A stretch of DNA of 64,000 bases from DATKDF01 sp963752045 (GTDB lineage: Bacteria > Acidobacteriota > Vicinamibacteria > Vicinamibacterales > SCN-69-37). The notes under the pieces were generated by a model. It made no database searches. It worked only from the letters and a program-made list of their open reading frames with translations, and had not been told where the DNA came from. A program made the translations under genes and the position numbers. The DNA lies in assembly GCA_963752045.1 (NCBI GenBank), contig CAVVWN010000008.1:372001-436000 (forward strand), in the 5' to 3' direction. The stretch's first letter is position 1, and every line of letters begins with the position of its first letter. Below, in pieces: positions 1-8,128 of the stretch.

Positions 1-1287
1 ACGATTGCCGAGGGGCGGTCCTCGTTCGAGAAGTATCCGGAGGCGGCGAAGATCTTCCTGCCTGGCGGACGCGTGCCGCGTGCCGGCGATCGGTTCGTCA
101 ATCCCGACTATGCGAACACGCTGCGGACGCTTGCGCGCGAGGGCGGAGAGTCGTTCTATCGGGGCTCGATCGCGCGCGCGATCGCGGCCGACATGGAGGC
201 CAACGGCGGCATCATCACGCTTGAAGATCTGGCGCAGTATCGAGCCATCGAGCGCCGGCCTCTCGTGGGCGAATTTCGCGGCCATCGGGTCTACGCCCCG
301 GGGCCGCCCGTCTCGACAGGCCTGCAACTGCTCGAAACGCTCCAGATTCTCGATCACTACCAGCCGGCGCCAGGCGCCACCTACGCGAGCGATCCCGATT
401 ACCTGCACTACGCCATCGATGCGTGGCGGGTGCGCGACGGCGGCGCGCGTATCGCCGACCCGGAACGCTGGGGCGTCGATCTCGGCAATCACCTCGACCG
501 CGATCACGCCGGCGATCGCTTCGGGCTGATCTCGCCCGATCGCGCGTACATCGCCCAGGGGGGTGGCCGCGGCCGTGGCGGGGCACCGCTCGTCGAGTCG
601 CCGGATGCCGACGCCGAGGGGCGGCGGATCCAGACGGGCACGACGGCGTTCGTCGTGGCCGATTCAGCCGGCAACATGATCGCCTTCACCCAGACGCTCT
701 CGACGTGGGGCGGCAACTTCTATGTATCGAAGGGCCTCGGGTTTCTCTACAACGACCACTTCCGCGGCGGCCGCGGCGGCACGGGGTTCGGGGCGATGCT
801 GCCGCTGATGCGCTCGTCGACGACGAGCGTGCCGACGCTGGTGTTTGCGCCGTCGCGCGTCGACCCGGCGCCGGCCGGCATGGCGGGATACACGCCGCGC
901 ATGGCCGTGGGCGCCGCCGGCAACGCGTGGATTCCGGCGTCTGTCTACAACGTGATCCTCAACGTGGTCGACGGCGGCATGGGGGCGCAGCGGGCCATCG
1001 AGGCGCCGCGCATGCTGATCGGCAGCGGGAACGGCGGGGCCTCGCGCGTGCAGATCGAGGACCGGATTGCGCGCACGGTGCGCGAGACGCTCGAGGCGCG
1101 CGGCCACGTATTCGAGACGGTTGGCCGCAAGGGCGAGGTCAAGTACGGATACGCTGCGGTGGCCGTCGTCAACGCGGCCCGCGGTACGGTGGAAGGCGGT
1201 GCGGAACCCCGGCGGTCGCACGGGACGGCCGCGCCGGCAGGAACAGAGGTGAGTCGTGCGAGAGTGGCAACGAGCCGGGAACGGTAG
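1..1287 (+). CDS. gamma-glutamyltransferase, C-terminal part (5' end outside window)
   Basis: The frame is open from base 1, so about 428 residues of a longer protein are visible. The family cleaves gamma-glutamyl bonds (for example in glutathione) in the periplasm and matures by self-cleavage before a nucleophilic Thr. Family-like stretches include GDRFVNPDYANTLR and, at the small-subunit start, GTTAFVVADSAGNM; the predicted nucleophile is the Thr codon at 640-642. The oxyanion-loop motif, usually GSPGG, reads GAAGN here (about 919-933), which is unusual. The C-terminal 30 or so residues are low-complexity. The M20 peptidase follows in the same direction 10 bases later, suggesting a shared peptide or glutathione catabolic transcript. 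Family call is firm; substrate is unknown. Confidence 0.88.
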   Translation, partial: TIAEGRSSFEKYPEAAKIFLPGGRVPRAGDRFVNPDYANTLRTLAREGGESFYRGSIARAIAADMEANGGIITLEDLAQYRAIERRPLVGEFRGHRVYAPGPPVSTGLQLLETLQILDHYQPAPGATYASDPDYLHYAIDAWRVRDGGARIADPERWGVDLGNHLDRDHAGDRFGLISPDRAYIAQGGGRGRGGAPLVESPDADAEGRRIQTGTTAFVVADSAGNMIAFTQTLSTWGGNFYVSKGLGFLYNDHFRGGRGGTGFGAMLPLMRSSTTSVPTLVFAPSRVDPAPAGMAGYTPRMAVGAAGNAWIPASVYNVILNVVDGGMGAQRAIEAPRMLIGSGNGGASRVQIEDRIARTVRETLEARGHVFETVGRKGEVKYGYAAVAVVNAARGTVEGGAEPRRSHGTAAPAGTEVSRARVATSRER

Positions 1288-1297
1288 GGCGACGACG

Positions 1298-2863
1298 ATG
1301 ACGTCGCGCAATGTGGCGCGGCTCTGGCGATTCGGGATGGCGTGTGGGGCCGGCATCGCGGCCGCTTCCGTCGTGGCGATCGCTCAATCGGGTGCTGACG
1401 TCGCCGAGCGTTATCGGGAGGCCAACGGCCCTCGCATCCTCCGCGACTTCGCCGAACTGCTCTCGTACCCGAACCGGGCGCGCGATACCGAGGACATCGA
1501 GCGAGCCGCCACGTTCGTCCGCGATCAACTTCGCGGTGTCGGCGTGCAGTCGGAGCTTCTCAGGCTCGACGGCGCGCCGCCCATCGTCTACGGCTCGCTC
1601 ACCGTGCCCGGCGCGACCCGCACGCTGGGCATCTACGTGCACTACGACGGACAGCCGGTCGACGCCTCCCAGTGGACGCATCCGCCCTTCGAGCCGACGC
1701 TGTACACGGCGCCGATGGAGGCCGGGGGCAGGCCGCGGCCGATGCCCGGGGACGGTGAGAAGGTCGATCCGGAGTGGCGGTTGTACGCGCGGTCGGCCGG
1801 CGACGACAAGGCGCCGATTGGCGCGCTCCTGCCCGTGTTGCGTGCGTTTCGAGACAGTGGTGTCCAGCCGACGTCGAACCTCATCTTCTTTCTCGACGGG
1901 GAAGAGGAGGCCGGGTCGCCGCACCTTGGCGACTACATGGACCGGTACCGCGACCTCGTCGCGCCGATCGACATCTGGCTCTTCTTCGACGGGCCGGTGC
2001 ACCAGAGCGGTCGGCCTCAGATCACGTTCGGCGTGCGCGGATCGATGGGGCTCGAAGTGACCGTGTACGGCGCGACGCGCGAGCTGCACTCGGGACACTA
2101 CGGCAACTGGGCTCCGGACACGCCGCAGATCCTCGCGCGACTCCTGGCGTCGATGAAGGACGACGAGGGGCGCGTGCTCGTCGAGGGCTGGTACGACTCG
2201 GCCGACCCGATCGGTCCCGAGGAGCGCGCCGCGCTCGCGGCCATGCCCGACTATGATGCCGAGCTGCGACAGGAGCTCGGGCTCGCCTGGACCGAAGGGC
2301 AGCCGGCGTCGCTACCCGAGCGCCTGCTCCTGCCGGCCCTGACCGTGCGCGGCATCTCGGGCGGGAACACCGGGGCGCTTGCGAGCAACGTGATTCCGAA
2401 CACGGCGACCGCTGCGCTCGGTATCCGGCTCGTCAAGGGCAACGATCCGGCCCACATGCGCGACCTCGTTGTCCGTCACATCGAACGGCAGGGCTTCCAC
2501 GTCGTGAGCGAGGATCCCGACATGGAGACCCGGCTGCGGTACCCGAAGATCGCCAAGGTGACCGGCGGCACTGGCGCGTCGCCGGCGGCTCGCACGTCGA
2601 TGGCCAACCCCTTCGCGCGTCAGATCGTGGCCGCGGCCAGCCGGGCCGCAGAGCGCATGTTCGGCGCCGAGTCGCTGCTCATTGCCCCCGGCATGGGCGG
2701 CACGCTGCCGCTCTACCTCTTCACCGACATCGCGGGGAAACCGGCCGTCATCGTGCCGGTCGCCAATCACGACAACAACCAGCACGGCGCCAACGAGAAC
2801 CTCCGCATCGCGAACCTGTGGTACGCCATTGACCTCTATGCTGCGCTGCTGACCATGGAGTAG
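1298..2863 (+). CDS. secreted M20 family metallopeptidase (dipeptidase-like)
   Basis: 521 residues from the ATG at 1298, chosen because it gives an N-terminal signal sequence (Arg-rich start, then a hydrophobic Ala/Val run ending near AIAQSG); an upstream GTG at 1256 overlaps the preceding gene and is less likely. M20 enzymes are di-zinc aminoacylases or dipeptidases. Visible metal and catalytic residues: His115 in HYDGQP, Asp169 in SAGDDKAP, the Glu202-Glu203 pair in DGEEEAGS, and a C-terminal His in ANHDNNQHGANE. The typical dimerisation-domain insert lies between. It sits immediately downstream of the gamma-glutamyltransferase, so both may act on exported small peptides. Exact substrate cannot be read from the sequence. 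Confidence 0.9.
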   Translation: MTSRNVARLWRFGMACGAGIAAASVVAIAQSGADVAERYREANGPRILRDFAELLSYPNRARDTEDIERAATFVRDQLRGVGVQSELLRLDGAPPIVYGSLTVPGATRTLGIYVHYDGQPVDASQWTHPPFEPTLYTAPMEAGGRPRPMPGDGEKVDPEWRLYARSAGDDKAPIGALLPVLRAFRDSGVQPTSNLIFFLDGEEEAGSPHLGDYMDRYRDLVAPIDIWLFFDGPVHQSGRPQITFGVRGSMGLEVTVYGATRELHSGHYGNWAPDTPQILARLLASMKDDEGRVLVEGWYDSADPIGPEERAALAAMPDYDAELRQELGLAWTEGQPASLPERLLLPALTVRGISGGNTGALASNVIPNTATAALGIRLVKGNDPAHMRDLVVRHIERQGFHVVSEDPDMETRLRYPKIAKVTGGTGASPAARTSMANPFARQIVAAASRAAERMFGAESLLIAPGMGGTLPLYLFTDIAGKPAVIVPVANHDNNQHGANENLRIANLWYAIDLYAALLTME

Positions 2864-3122
2864 GGCACCGTGGAGACCATGGAGTCCAGGGAGGGGTGGA
2901 GTTGGTGCAACCGTGGAGGGATTGGAGGGCGTTGAGGAATCTGGGGCGACGGTCAGCCTCGAGTGCCTCCACGGTGTGACAGGACTGGCCTCCAGCGGAG
3001 CACGTGAGGTTCATCGCGCAGGCACATATCCGAGCCTTCTTGGCACCTCCACGCCCTCCATGATCTCCACGGTTGATCCCCTCAGCCCCCTGGTCCCTCC
3101 ACGCCCTCCACGCCCTCCACGG
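2864..3122. repeat. purine/pyrimidine-asymmetric inverted repeat element, family A copy 1
   Basis: Gene-free stretch between convergent genes. The left part is rich in GGAGGG and CCGTGGAG words and the right part in their complements, so the whole could fold as a long imperfect hairpin. Three tandem copies of the 9-mer ccctccacg lie at 3095-3121, ending against the nadE stop codon. It shares a 15-mer (2923-2937) and the 14-mer ctccacggttgatc (3065-3078) with the element at 20840-21068, so this is a dispersed family. It probably also acts as a two-way terminator. No coding signal seen. Confidence 0.7.
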
Positions 3123-3887
3123 TTATTCCGTCTCCAAGGTCGGCATCGGCGGTAGCGCCCTTTTGTGCTCCGACGTCCGTCGCAGCGCCTCGATGCGCGT
3201 CGCCACGGTGTCCGTCACCGCCGAGGGGCCCTGCTCCAGGTAGCGCTCCAGGTCGGCATACGAGAAGCCCATCTCCGCTTCGTCGGTCTGTCCCATCCAG
3301 AGCCCGGCCGTCGGGGGCTTCTCGATGATCGGCCTGGGCACGCCGATCTCGGCGGCGAGCGACCGCACCTCGCTCTTGAGCAGGTGGCCAATCGGCAGCA
3401 GGTCCACGCCGCCGTCGCCGTACTTGGTGTAGTACCCGAGCGTAATCTCGCTGCGGTTGCCGGTACCGGCGACGAGATAGTTGAGCGAGTTGGCGAAAAA
3501 ATAGAGCGCCGTCATCCGCAGGCGAGGCTTGACGTTCGATTCGGGCAGCTGCTGCTTGATGTCGGCCACGTCGACGTGCCTGGGCACGCCGCGAAGGGCG
3601 CCGCCCAGCGACTCGTTCAGGGCGTCGAACGCCGGGCTGAGGTCCACGAGCACGGTCGGGATGTCAAAGGCAGAGGCGACGAGCCGGGCGTCCTGTTCGT
3701 CCTGCGGGTGGCTGTAGCAGGGCAGCATCACGCCCAGCGTGCGCATCGGCATCGCCATCTGGCAGAGCCGTGCGACGACCGCTGAGTCGATGCCTCCGCT
3801 GAGGCCCACGACGAAGCCGCGCGTCGCCGAAACCGTCAGGCGTTCGCGCAGCCACGCCACAATCGAGTCGGCACGATCGGAAGACAT
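3123..3887 (-). CDS. nadE: NH3-dependent NAD+ synthetase
   Basis: 254 residues from ATG 3887. The start was chosen over an upstream in-frame ATG at 3905 because a TATAGT box lies 6 bases before it. NAD+ synthetase amidates deamido-NAD with ATP in the last step of NAD synthesis. The ATP-pyrophosphatase P-loop SGGIDS is at residues 30-35, and the downstream stretch GTGNRSEITLGYYTKYGD matches the NaAD/ATP-binding region of the family. The length fits the short ammonia-dependent form: there is no N-terminal glutaminase domain, so nitrogen must come from free ammonia or a separate amidotransferase. The stop codon abuts a tandem repeat. Confidence 0.93.
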   Translation of the reverse strand: MSSDRADSIVAWLRERLTVSATRGFVVGLSGGIDSAVVARLCQMAMPMRTLGVMLPCYSHPQDEQDARLVASAFDIPTVLVDLSPAFDALNESLGGALRGVPRHVDVADIKQQLPESNVKPRLRMTALYFFANSLNYLVAGTGNRSEITLGYYTKYGDGGVDLLPIGHLLKSEVRSLAAEIGVPRPIIEKPPTAGLWMGQTDEAEMGFSYADLERYLEQGPSAVTDTVATRIEALRRTSEHKRALPPMPTLETE

Positions 3888-3893
3888 GGCCGA

Positions 3894-3899
3894 ACTATA
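3894..3899 (-). promoter_or_regulatory. -10-like TATAGT box of nadE, leaderless spacing
   Basis: On the minus strand TATAGT is followed by six bases and then the nadE ATG (3887), so transcription starting about 7 bases downstream of the box would begin at the start codon. No Shine-Dalgarno sequence is present in the gap. One of several boxes with this spacing in the window. Confidence 0.5.
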
Positions 3900-3906
3900 A
3901 CGCACT

Positions 3907-3943
3907 CGTCCGCGGGCGCACGCGTGCGCGGGCGCACGCGCCG
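3907..3943 (-). terminator. GC-rich palindromic stretch, possible terminator
   Basis: A 14-base perfect palindrome (3916-3929, gcgcacgcgtgcgc) within two overlapping copies of gcgggcgcacgcg lies just after the stop of the minus-strand membrane protein gene and just before the nadE promoter box. Position suggests a terminator separating the two units. No U-tract is seen, so this is tentative. Confidence 0.3.
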
Positions 3944-3947
3944 GGAG

Positions 3948-4982
3948 TCAGGGTTGCCGGAGGTTCCGGAGGCCCTCGACGGTCGGCGAGTCCGGCCACA
4001 TGGGCAGAGGGGCGGCGGCGTAGGACGCGTGCGCGAGCTCGCCCTGAAAGAACGAGACTTCGGCAGCCGCGAGTGCGAGCCTGGTCCAGATGCGCAGCAG
4101 CAGGTACATCTGCGTCAGGAGAAAGGCGACGGCCGGTGAAACCGTCGCACCCGGCGCGGCGGCGAGCCAGGCCAGGAGGACGAGCGCGAGCGCCAGCACG
4201 TGCAGGAGGTAGAGGCCGGACAGGCGAACGAGACGCCGCCGCACGAACCGCAGCGCGGCCAGTGCCGCCCCAATCATGCTGTGCCGGTCTTCGACCACCG
4301 CCCGCACCCTGGCCAGGTCGGCGACGAGCCCGACGAGCGCGAGGATGCCGAAGAAGATGCCGTAGAGACCCGCGCGGAACATCACCGCGTCCCGCTCGAC
4401 CGTGAGGTCGCGCGTCCACCAGTCGTACAGCGTGCCGAACAGCAGCGGATGCACCACGCTCAGCACCACCCAGTAGACGGGACCTACGAGGAGGGCCAGG
4501 CGGAGGAACCGCCAGAAGAACACGCCGCAGGCGGCAAAGAAAGCCGGCGCGCGAATCGGGCGCTGCCGGGCGAACCGATCGAGGATGCCGCCCCAGAGGA
4601 ACATCCACAGCGCAAGGTAGACGGCAACCGCCGAGGCGATGGCCGGCTCGATCGACTCGGCGTCGGCAAACCGGCTTGCGGTGGCGACCGTCGCGCCGAA
4701 CCCGACGATCTCGTGCGTGAAGGTGCGCGCGACGCCCTGGGCGCGCGCGCCGAACTCCGCGGCCCAGCCGGCGTTCCAGCCGTCGGCGACCGACGCGGCT
4801 TCGCGGCTGGGGCCAAGGTCGGACTCGATGCGGTCCCCGACGATGAGGGCGAGGGGAAGGGCCGTCAGCAGCGTCGCCACGAGCACGCCCAGCGTGATGG
4901 CCGGCGCCCGAAGGACGCGGCGCCAGCCGTCGATCCACGACGCGAGCACGCCGGCCGGACGAGGGTCAGACGAAGAAGGCAT
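3948..4982 (-). CDS. multi-spanning membrane protein of unknown function
   Basis: 344 residues. I do not recognise the family. A short basic N-terminus is followed by a hydrophobic segment (about residues 30-50), a soluble loop of about 80 residues, then at least four more hydrophobic segments (TVATASRF to LWMFLWG, FAACGVFFWRFLRLALLVG, FRAGLYGIFFGILALVGL, LYLLHVLALALVLLAWLAA). Repeated WW/WD-type aromatic residues sit at segment ends. Its ATG (4982) lies 17 bases inside the end of the M1 peptidase gene, so the two are probably co-transcribed and translationally coupled. A role tied to the exported peptidase is possible but only by context. Confidence 0.7.
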   Translation of the reverse strand: MPSSSDPRPAGVLASWIDGWRRVLRAPAITLGVLVATLLTALPLALIVGDRIESDLGPSREAASVADGWNAGWAAEFGARAQGVARTFTHEIVGFGATVATASRFADAESIEPAIASAVAVYLALWMFLWGGILDRFARQRPIRAPAFFAACGVFFWRFLRLALLVGPVYWVVLSVVHPLLFGTLYDWWTRDLTVERDAVMFRAGLYGIFFGILALVGLVADLARVRAVVEDRHSMIGAALAALRFVRRRLVRLSGLYLLHVLALALVLLAWLAAAPGATVSPAVAFLLTQMYLLLRIWTRLALAAAEVSFFQGELAHASYAAAPLPMWPDSPTVEGLRNLRQP

Positions 4983-6978
4983 ACGTCAGCAGCACTTCCT
5001 CGAGCCAGGTGAGCCAGCGGAGCGACCACTTGCGTGCGGCCCGCGGCGCGTCGGGCGTCGCGGTCCAGCTGTTGTTCGTGTAATTGACGTCGAAGAGGAG
5101 CACCCGATCGGGATCCACGTCGACCGCAACGGCCCGGACCTCGCGCCGATACGTGAAGGCGCGCCACAACTCGCGTCCGGTCCATTGAATCGTATCCGTC
5201 GAGCCGTCCTCGAACGTCGTGCGCACGTCAACCGGGAAGACCCCGTCGCCGTACCGGCGGACGACGATGATCGAGTCGTGCTCGGTGCTGCCACCGGGCC
5301 AGTAGGTCTTGTCGCGTCCTTCACCGACCCAGCCCGCGCCCGTCGCCGGCACGGTGGTGAGGTCGGCGACGCCGTAGTCGAACACCGCTTCGCTGCGGTG
5401 AACCGCGTCGAAAAACCACGTCAGGTCCTCTCCGCTCACCTCGTTGGCAATCGCAAAGAACTCCTCGGGCGCCGGGTGCCTGAAGGCCCCCCGCTCGAAC
5501 CAGGTCGAGAGCATGTCCCGGACCGTCGGCCAGCCCAGATGCCGCTCGAGCGTGGCCAGCCACAGCGAGGTCTTGTTGTACGTGATGGCACTGGCGCTGC
5601 CTGGCCAGTACTGCCACGTGGGCGTGGCCTGGATCTCGGAGCGGGCCACGGACCGGTACGGATCGAGTCGGTTGCCGTCAATCGCCCGCGACCAGCGGAC
5701 ATCCTCGTAGGCCCAGCCGACGAGACCGCCGAAGTACCGCCCGACCGTGGCGAACCCCTCCGGATAGGCCTCGTCCATCACGCGCGCGGTCGAAAACGTG
5801 TTGAAGCCTTCGTCGAGCCATGCGTGCTCGAACTCGTTCGTGGCGACGATGCCGTACCAGAACTGATGGCCGGCCTCGTGGATGGTGACGCTCGTGGGCT
5901 GGGTGCCCTCGGCCGGTGCGTGCCAGCGTGTGCCAGCGGTGAAGAGCGTCGGATACTCCATGCCCCCGGTGCTCCCGCCCTGCGCGCCGGCGTTGACGAT
6001 CGTCACCGGATCCACGATGGTGATCTGCGCGTAGGGGTACGGACCGAACCACTCGCCGTCGTACTTGAGGGCGGCGCGGGTGGCGCGGAAGTGCCGATCG
6101 GCCTGGTCCCGATGCTCGGGCTGCAGTAGCAGGCGCATGGTGACTTCCGGCAGGCCGGGCTCGGCGAACGGCTCGACCACGTCGATGAAGTCCGGGCTCG
6201 TCGTCCACGCGAAGTCGTGCACGTCGTCTTGCACATAGCGGTGCGTGGTCGTGCCGTCGCCGCGGTCGGTCACGGAGGCCTCCTGCCCCGTGGCGCCCAC
6301 GACCCATCCGGCAGGTACCGTCAGGCGGACGTCGTATGACCCGAAATCTGCGAAGAACTCCGTAGGGGCGTGGAACTGATGCGCGTTCCAGCCGGTCGGT
6401 TCGAGCACGCCGATCTTCGGGAACCACTGGGCGACGAAGAAGTAGCTGCCGAGCGTGCCGGTCCGTGCGAAGGTGCGAGGGACGCGGGCCGACCAGGCGA
6501 GATCGACGGTCACGACTTCGCCCGGCTGCACCGCGCGGTCGAGCGGCACGGCCAGCAGCGTGCGATCTTCGGGATTGCCGTCGTCAGGCGAAATGAACCT
6601 TGACCTCGGGAGCAGGTCCTCTACGCCCCCGGCGGTCCGGAGCGCGAGCGCCGTCATGTCGATCCAGCCCCAGTCGTCGGCCGGGCGGCGGGCAAGCGAC
6701 CGGTCCCGGCCGAGCAGCTGCTCCCGCATCCAGGACGAGTCTGCGTTGCGCCACGCGTTCCAGTAGAGGTGGAACCGCAGTTCGGTCGCCTCGATGGGCG
6801 ACACGTTCTGCCAGACGAGCGTGCCGCTGCCGGTCAGGGTGCGCGTGGCGGGGTCGAGGCTCACGTCGAGGGTGTAGCTGGCATTTCGCGGGGATCTGGG
6901 CGGCGCCTGACTCGAGAGCGCCGCCGGCTGCAGGGCGGCAACGAGCGCGAAAACGAGAATCGGTCGGAAGCCGCTCAT
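4966..6978 (-). CDS. secreted M1 family metallopeptidase (aminopeptidase N-like)
   Basis: 670 residues from ATG 6978, which gives a signal peptide (hydrophobic FALVAALQPAALSSQA). An upstream in-frame ATG at 7005 would add nine residues. M1 enzymes remove N-terminal residues from peptides using one zinc. The gluzincin motif is complete: His367-Glu368-x-x-His371 (HEAGHQFW) with Glu390 eighteen residues later in WLDEGFN, and the YNKTSLWL stretch likely supplies the transition-state Tyr. An N-terminal beta domain precedes the catalytic domain. The exopeptidase GAMEN motif appears as GGMEY, a substitution seen in several bacterial M1 proteins. It starts divergently from the DapB-like gene at 7029 and overlaps the downstream membrane protein gene. 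Confidence 0.9.
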   Translation of the reverse strand: MSGFRPILVFALVAALQPAALSSQAPPRSPRNASYTLDVSLDPATRTLTGSGTLVWQNVSPIEATELRFHLYWNAWRNADSSWMREQLLGRDRSLARRPADDWGWIDMTALALRTAGGVEDLLPRSRFISPDDGNPEDRTLLAVPLDRAVQPGEVVTVDLAWSARVPRTFARTGTLGSYFFVAQWFPKIGVLEPTGWNAHQFHAPTEFFADFGSYDVRLTVPAGWVVGATGQEASVTDRGDGTTTHRYVQDDVHDFAWTTSPDFIDVVEPFAEPGLPEVTMRLLLQPEHRDQADRHFRATRAALKYDGEWFGPYPYAQITIVDPVTIVNAGAQGGSTGGMEYPTLFTAGTRWHAPAEGTQPTSVTIHEAGHQFWYGIVATNEFEHAWLDEGFNTFSTARVMDEAYPEGFATVGRYFGGLVGWAYEDVRWSRAIDGNRLDPYRSVARSEIQATPTWQYWPGSASAITYNKTSLWLATLERHLGWPTVRDMLSTWFERGAFRHPAPEEFFAIANEVSGEDLTWFFDAVHRSEAVFDYGVADLTTVPATGAGWVGEGRDKTYWPGGSTEHDSIIVVRRYGDGVFPVDVRTTFEDGSTDTIQWTGRELWRAFTYRREVRAVAVDVDPDRVLLFDVNYTNNSWTATPDAPRAARKWSLRWLTWLEEVLLTYAFFV

Positions 6979-7028
6979 CGCGTAGTGCCGGCGCAATGCT
7001 AACATGCGCTCTTCGGAGGGCGTTCATC

Positions 7029-8027
7029 GTGCCAATCAAAGTGCTGCACATCGGGTTGGGGCCCATCGGGGCCGCAGTGGTCAGGCAGGCGACCGGGCGG
7101 AAAGGTCTGAAGATCGTGGGGGCAGTCGACATCGATCCCGAAAAGGTCGGGCGGGATCTCGGCGACGTCTGTGGTGTCGGGCGTCGTTTGCGGGTGAAGG
7201 TCACCGACGACATCGCGAAGACGATTCGCGCGACGCGGCCGGACGTGGCCGTGTTGTGCACGAGTTCGTCGCTGAGGAAAGTGGTGCCCGAGTTCGAGGC
7301 GGTGCTCAAGCTCAAGGTGCCGATCGTGTCGACGACCGAAGAGCTGGCCTACCCGGTCAAGAGCAATGCCGCGGCCGCCCGGAAGATCGACGGGCTCGCC
7401 AAGCGCGCGCGCGTCGCCGTGCTCGGCACGGGCGTCAACCCCGGATTCGTCATGGACGCCCTGCCGATCGCCATCACCGCGTGCTGCGAACGCGTGGATG
7501 CCATCGAAGTCGACCGCGTGCAGGACGCGAGCATTCGCCGGCTTCCGTTCCAGCAGAAGATCGGCGCGGGCCTCACGCGCGCCCAGTTCATGGAACGCGT
7601 GCGCAACGGGTCCGTCCGGCACGTCGGGCTGGCCGAGTCCATCACGATGATCGCTGACGCGCTCGGCTGGAAGCTCGACCGGGTGACCGACGAGATCAAA
7701 CCGAAGATGGCAGACGTGCCCGTGACGAGCCAGTTCATGACGGTTGCCGCCGGCCAGGTCGCGGGCCTCATCCAGGACGGCGTCGGCTACCGCAAGGGCG
7801 TGCCCGTCATCAAGCTCCACATGGAGGCATACCTCGGCGCGCCCGAGTCCTACGACGGCGTCCGCATCACGGGCAATCCGCCGCTCAATATGAAAATTGC
7901 CGGCGGCGTGCACGGCGACGTGGCCACCGCGTCGATGGTCGTCAACTCCATCCCGAAAGTCATCGAGGCCGAGCCCGGCCTGCGGACGATGCGCGACATG
8001 GAGCTGCCGTCGTTCTTCAGAGGGTAG
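7029..8027 (+). CDS. DapB-like NAD(P)-dependent oxidoreductase (2,4-diaminopentanoate dehydrogenase-like)
   Basis: 332 residues from a GTG at 7029, preceded by GGAGG at 7014-7018. The frame stays open far upstream but that part is antisense to the M1 gene and has no family similarity. A Rossmann signature (HIGLGPIG) opens the protein and a dinucleotide-binding region runs to about residue 120. The remainder resembles the dihydrodipicolinate reductase / 2,4-diaminopentanoate dehydrogenase superfamily, with GTGVNPGFVMDALP as a characteristic stretch. Members reduce imines or deaminate diamino acids. The lysine-pathway DapB is normally about 270 residues, so this longer protein is more likely a catabolic amine dehydrogenase. 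No pathway partner is adjacent. Confidence 0.75.
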   Translation: MPIKVLHIGLGPIGAAVVRQATGRKGLKIVGAVDIDPEKVGRDLGDVCGVGRRLRVKVTDDIAKTIRATRPDVAVLCTSSSLRKVVPEFEAVLKLKVPIVSTTEELAYPVKSNAAAARKIDGLAKRARVAVLGTGVNPGFVMDALPIAITACCERVDAIEVDRVQDASIRRLPFQQKIGAGLTRAQFMERVRNGSVRHVGLAESITMIADALGWKLDRVTDEIKPKMADVPVTSQFMTVAAGQVAGLIQDGVGYRKGVPVIKLHMEAYLGAPESYDGVRITGNPPLNMKIAGGVHGDVATASMVVNSIPKVIEAEPGLRTMRDMELPSFFRG

Positions 8028-8040
8028 GCAGGGGAGTCAG

Positions 8041-8125
8041 GGGGACGGGTCTCGCTCTGTGGAAAACTCCCCGGGGATCGCCCAGCACGACCCGGGGAGT
8101 TTTCCACAGAGCGAGACCCGTCCCC
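8041..8125. repeat. perfect 35-bp inverted repeat, REP/MITE-like, between convergent genes
   Basis: Arms at 8041-8075 and 8091-8125 are exact reverse complements over 35 bases, with a 15-base loop. The arm begins ggggacgggtctcgctctgt. It sits between two convergent genes, 13 bases after one stop and 3 before the other, so it can end transcription from both sides. Length and perfection exceed a normal terminator and suggest a recently spread mobile repeat; no transposase is nearby. Confidence 0.85.
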
Positions 8126-8128
8126 TTC

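Noticed and set aside
2866..3122. Small protein gene in the purine-rich repeat
   Set aside because: Codon pattern comes from the repeat; no start signal and no similarity.
6600..7028. N-terminal extension of the DapB-like protein
   Set aside because: The extension is Arg-rich, antisense to the M1 peptidase gene, and the family starts at the Rossmann motif right after GTG 7029.
8041..8125. Ordinary rho-independent terminator only
   Set aside because: 35-bp perfect arms and no U-tract exceed what a terminator needs; termination may be a side role.
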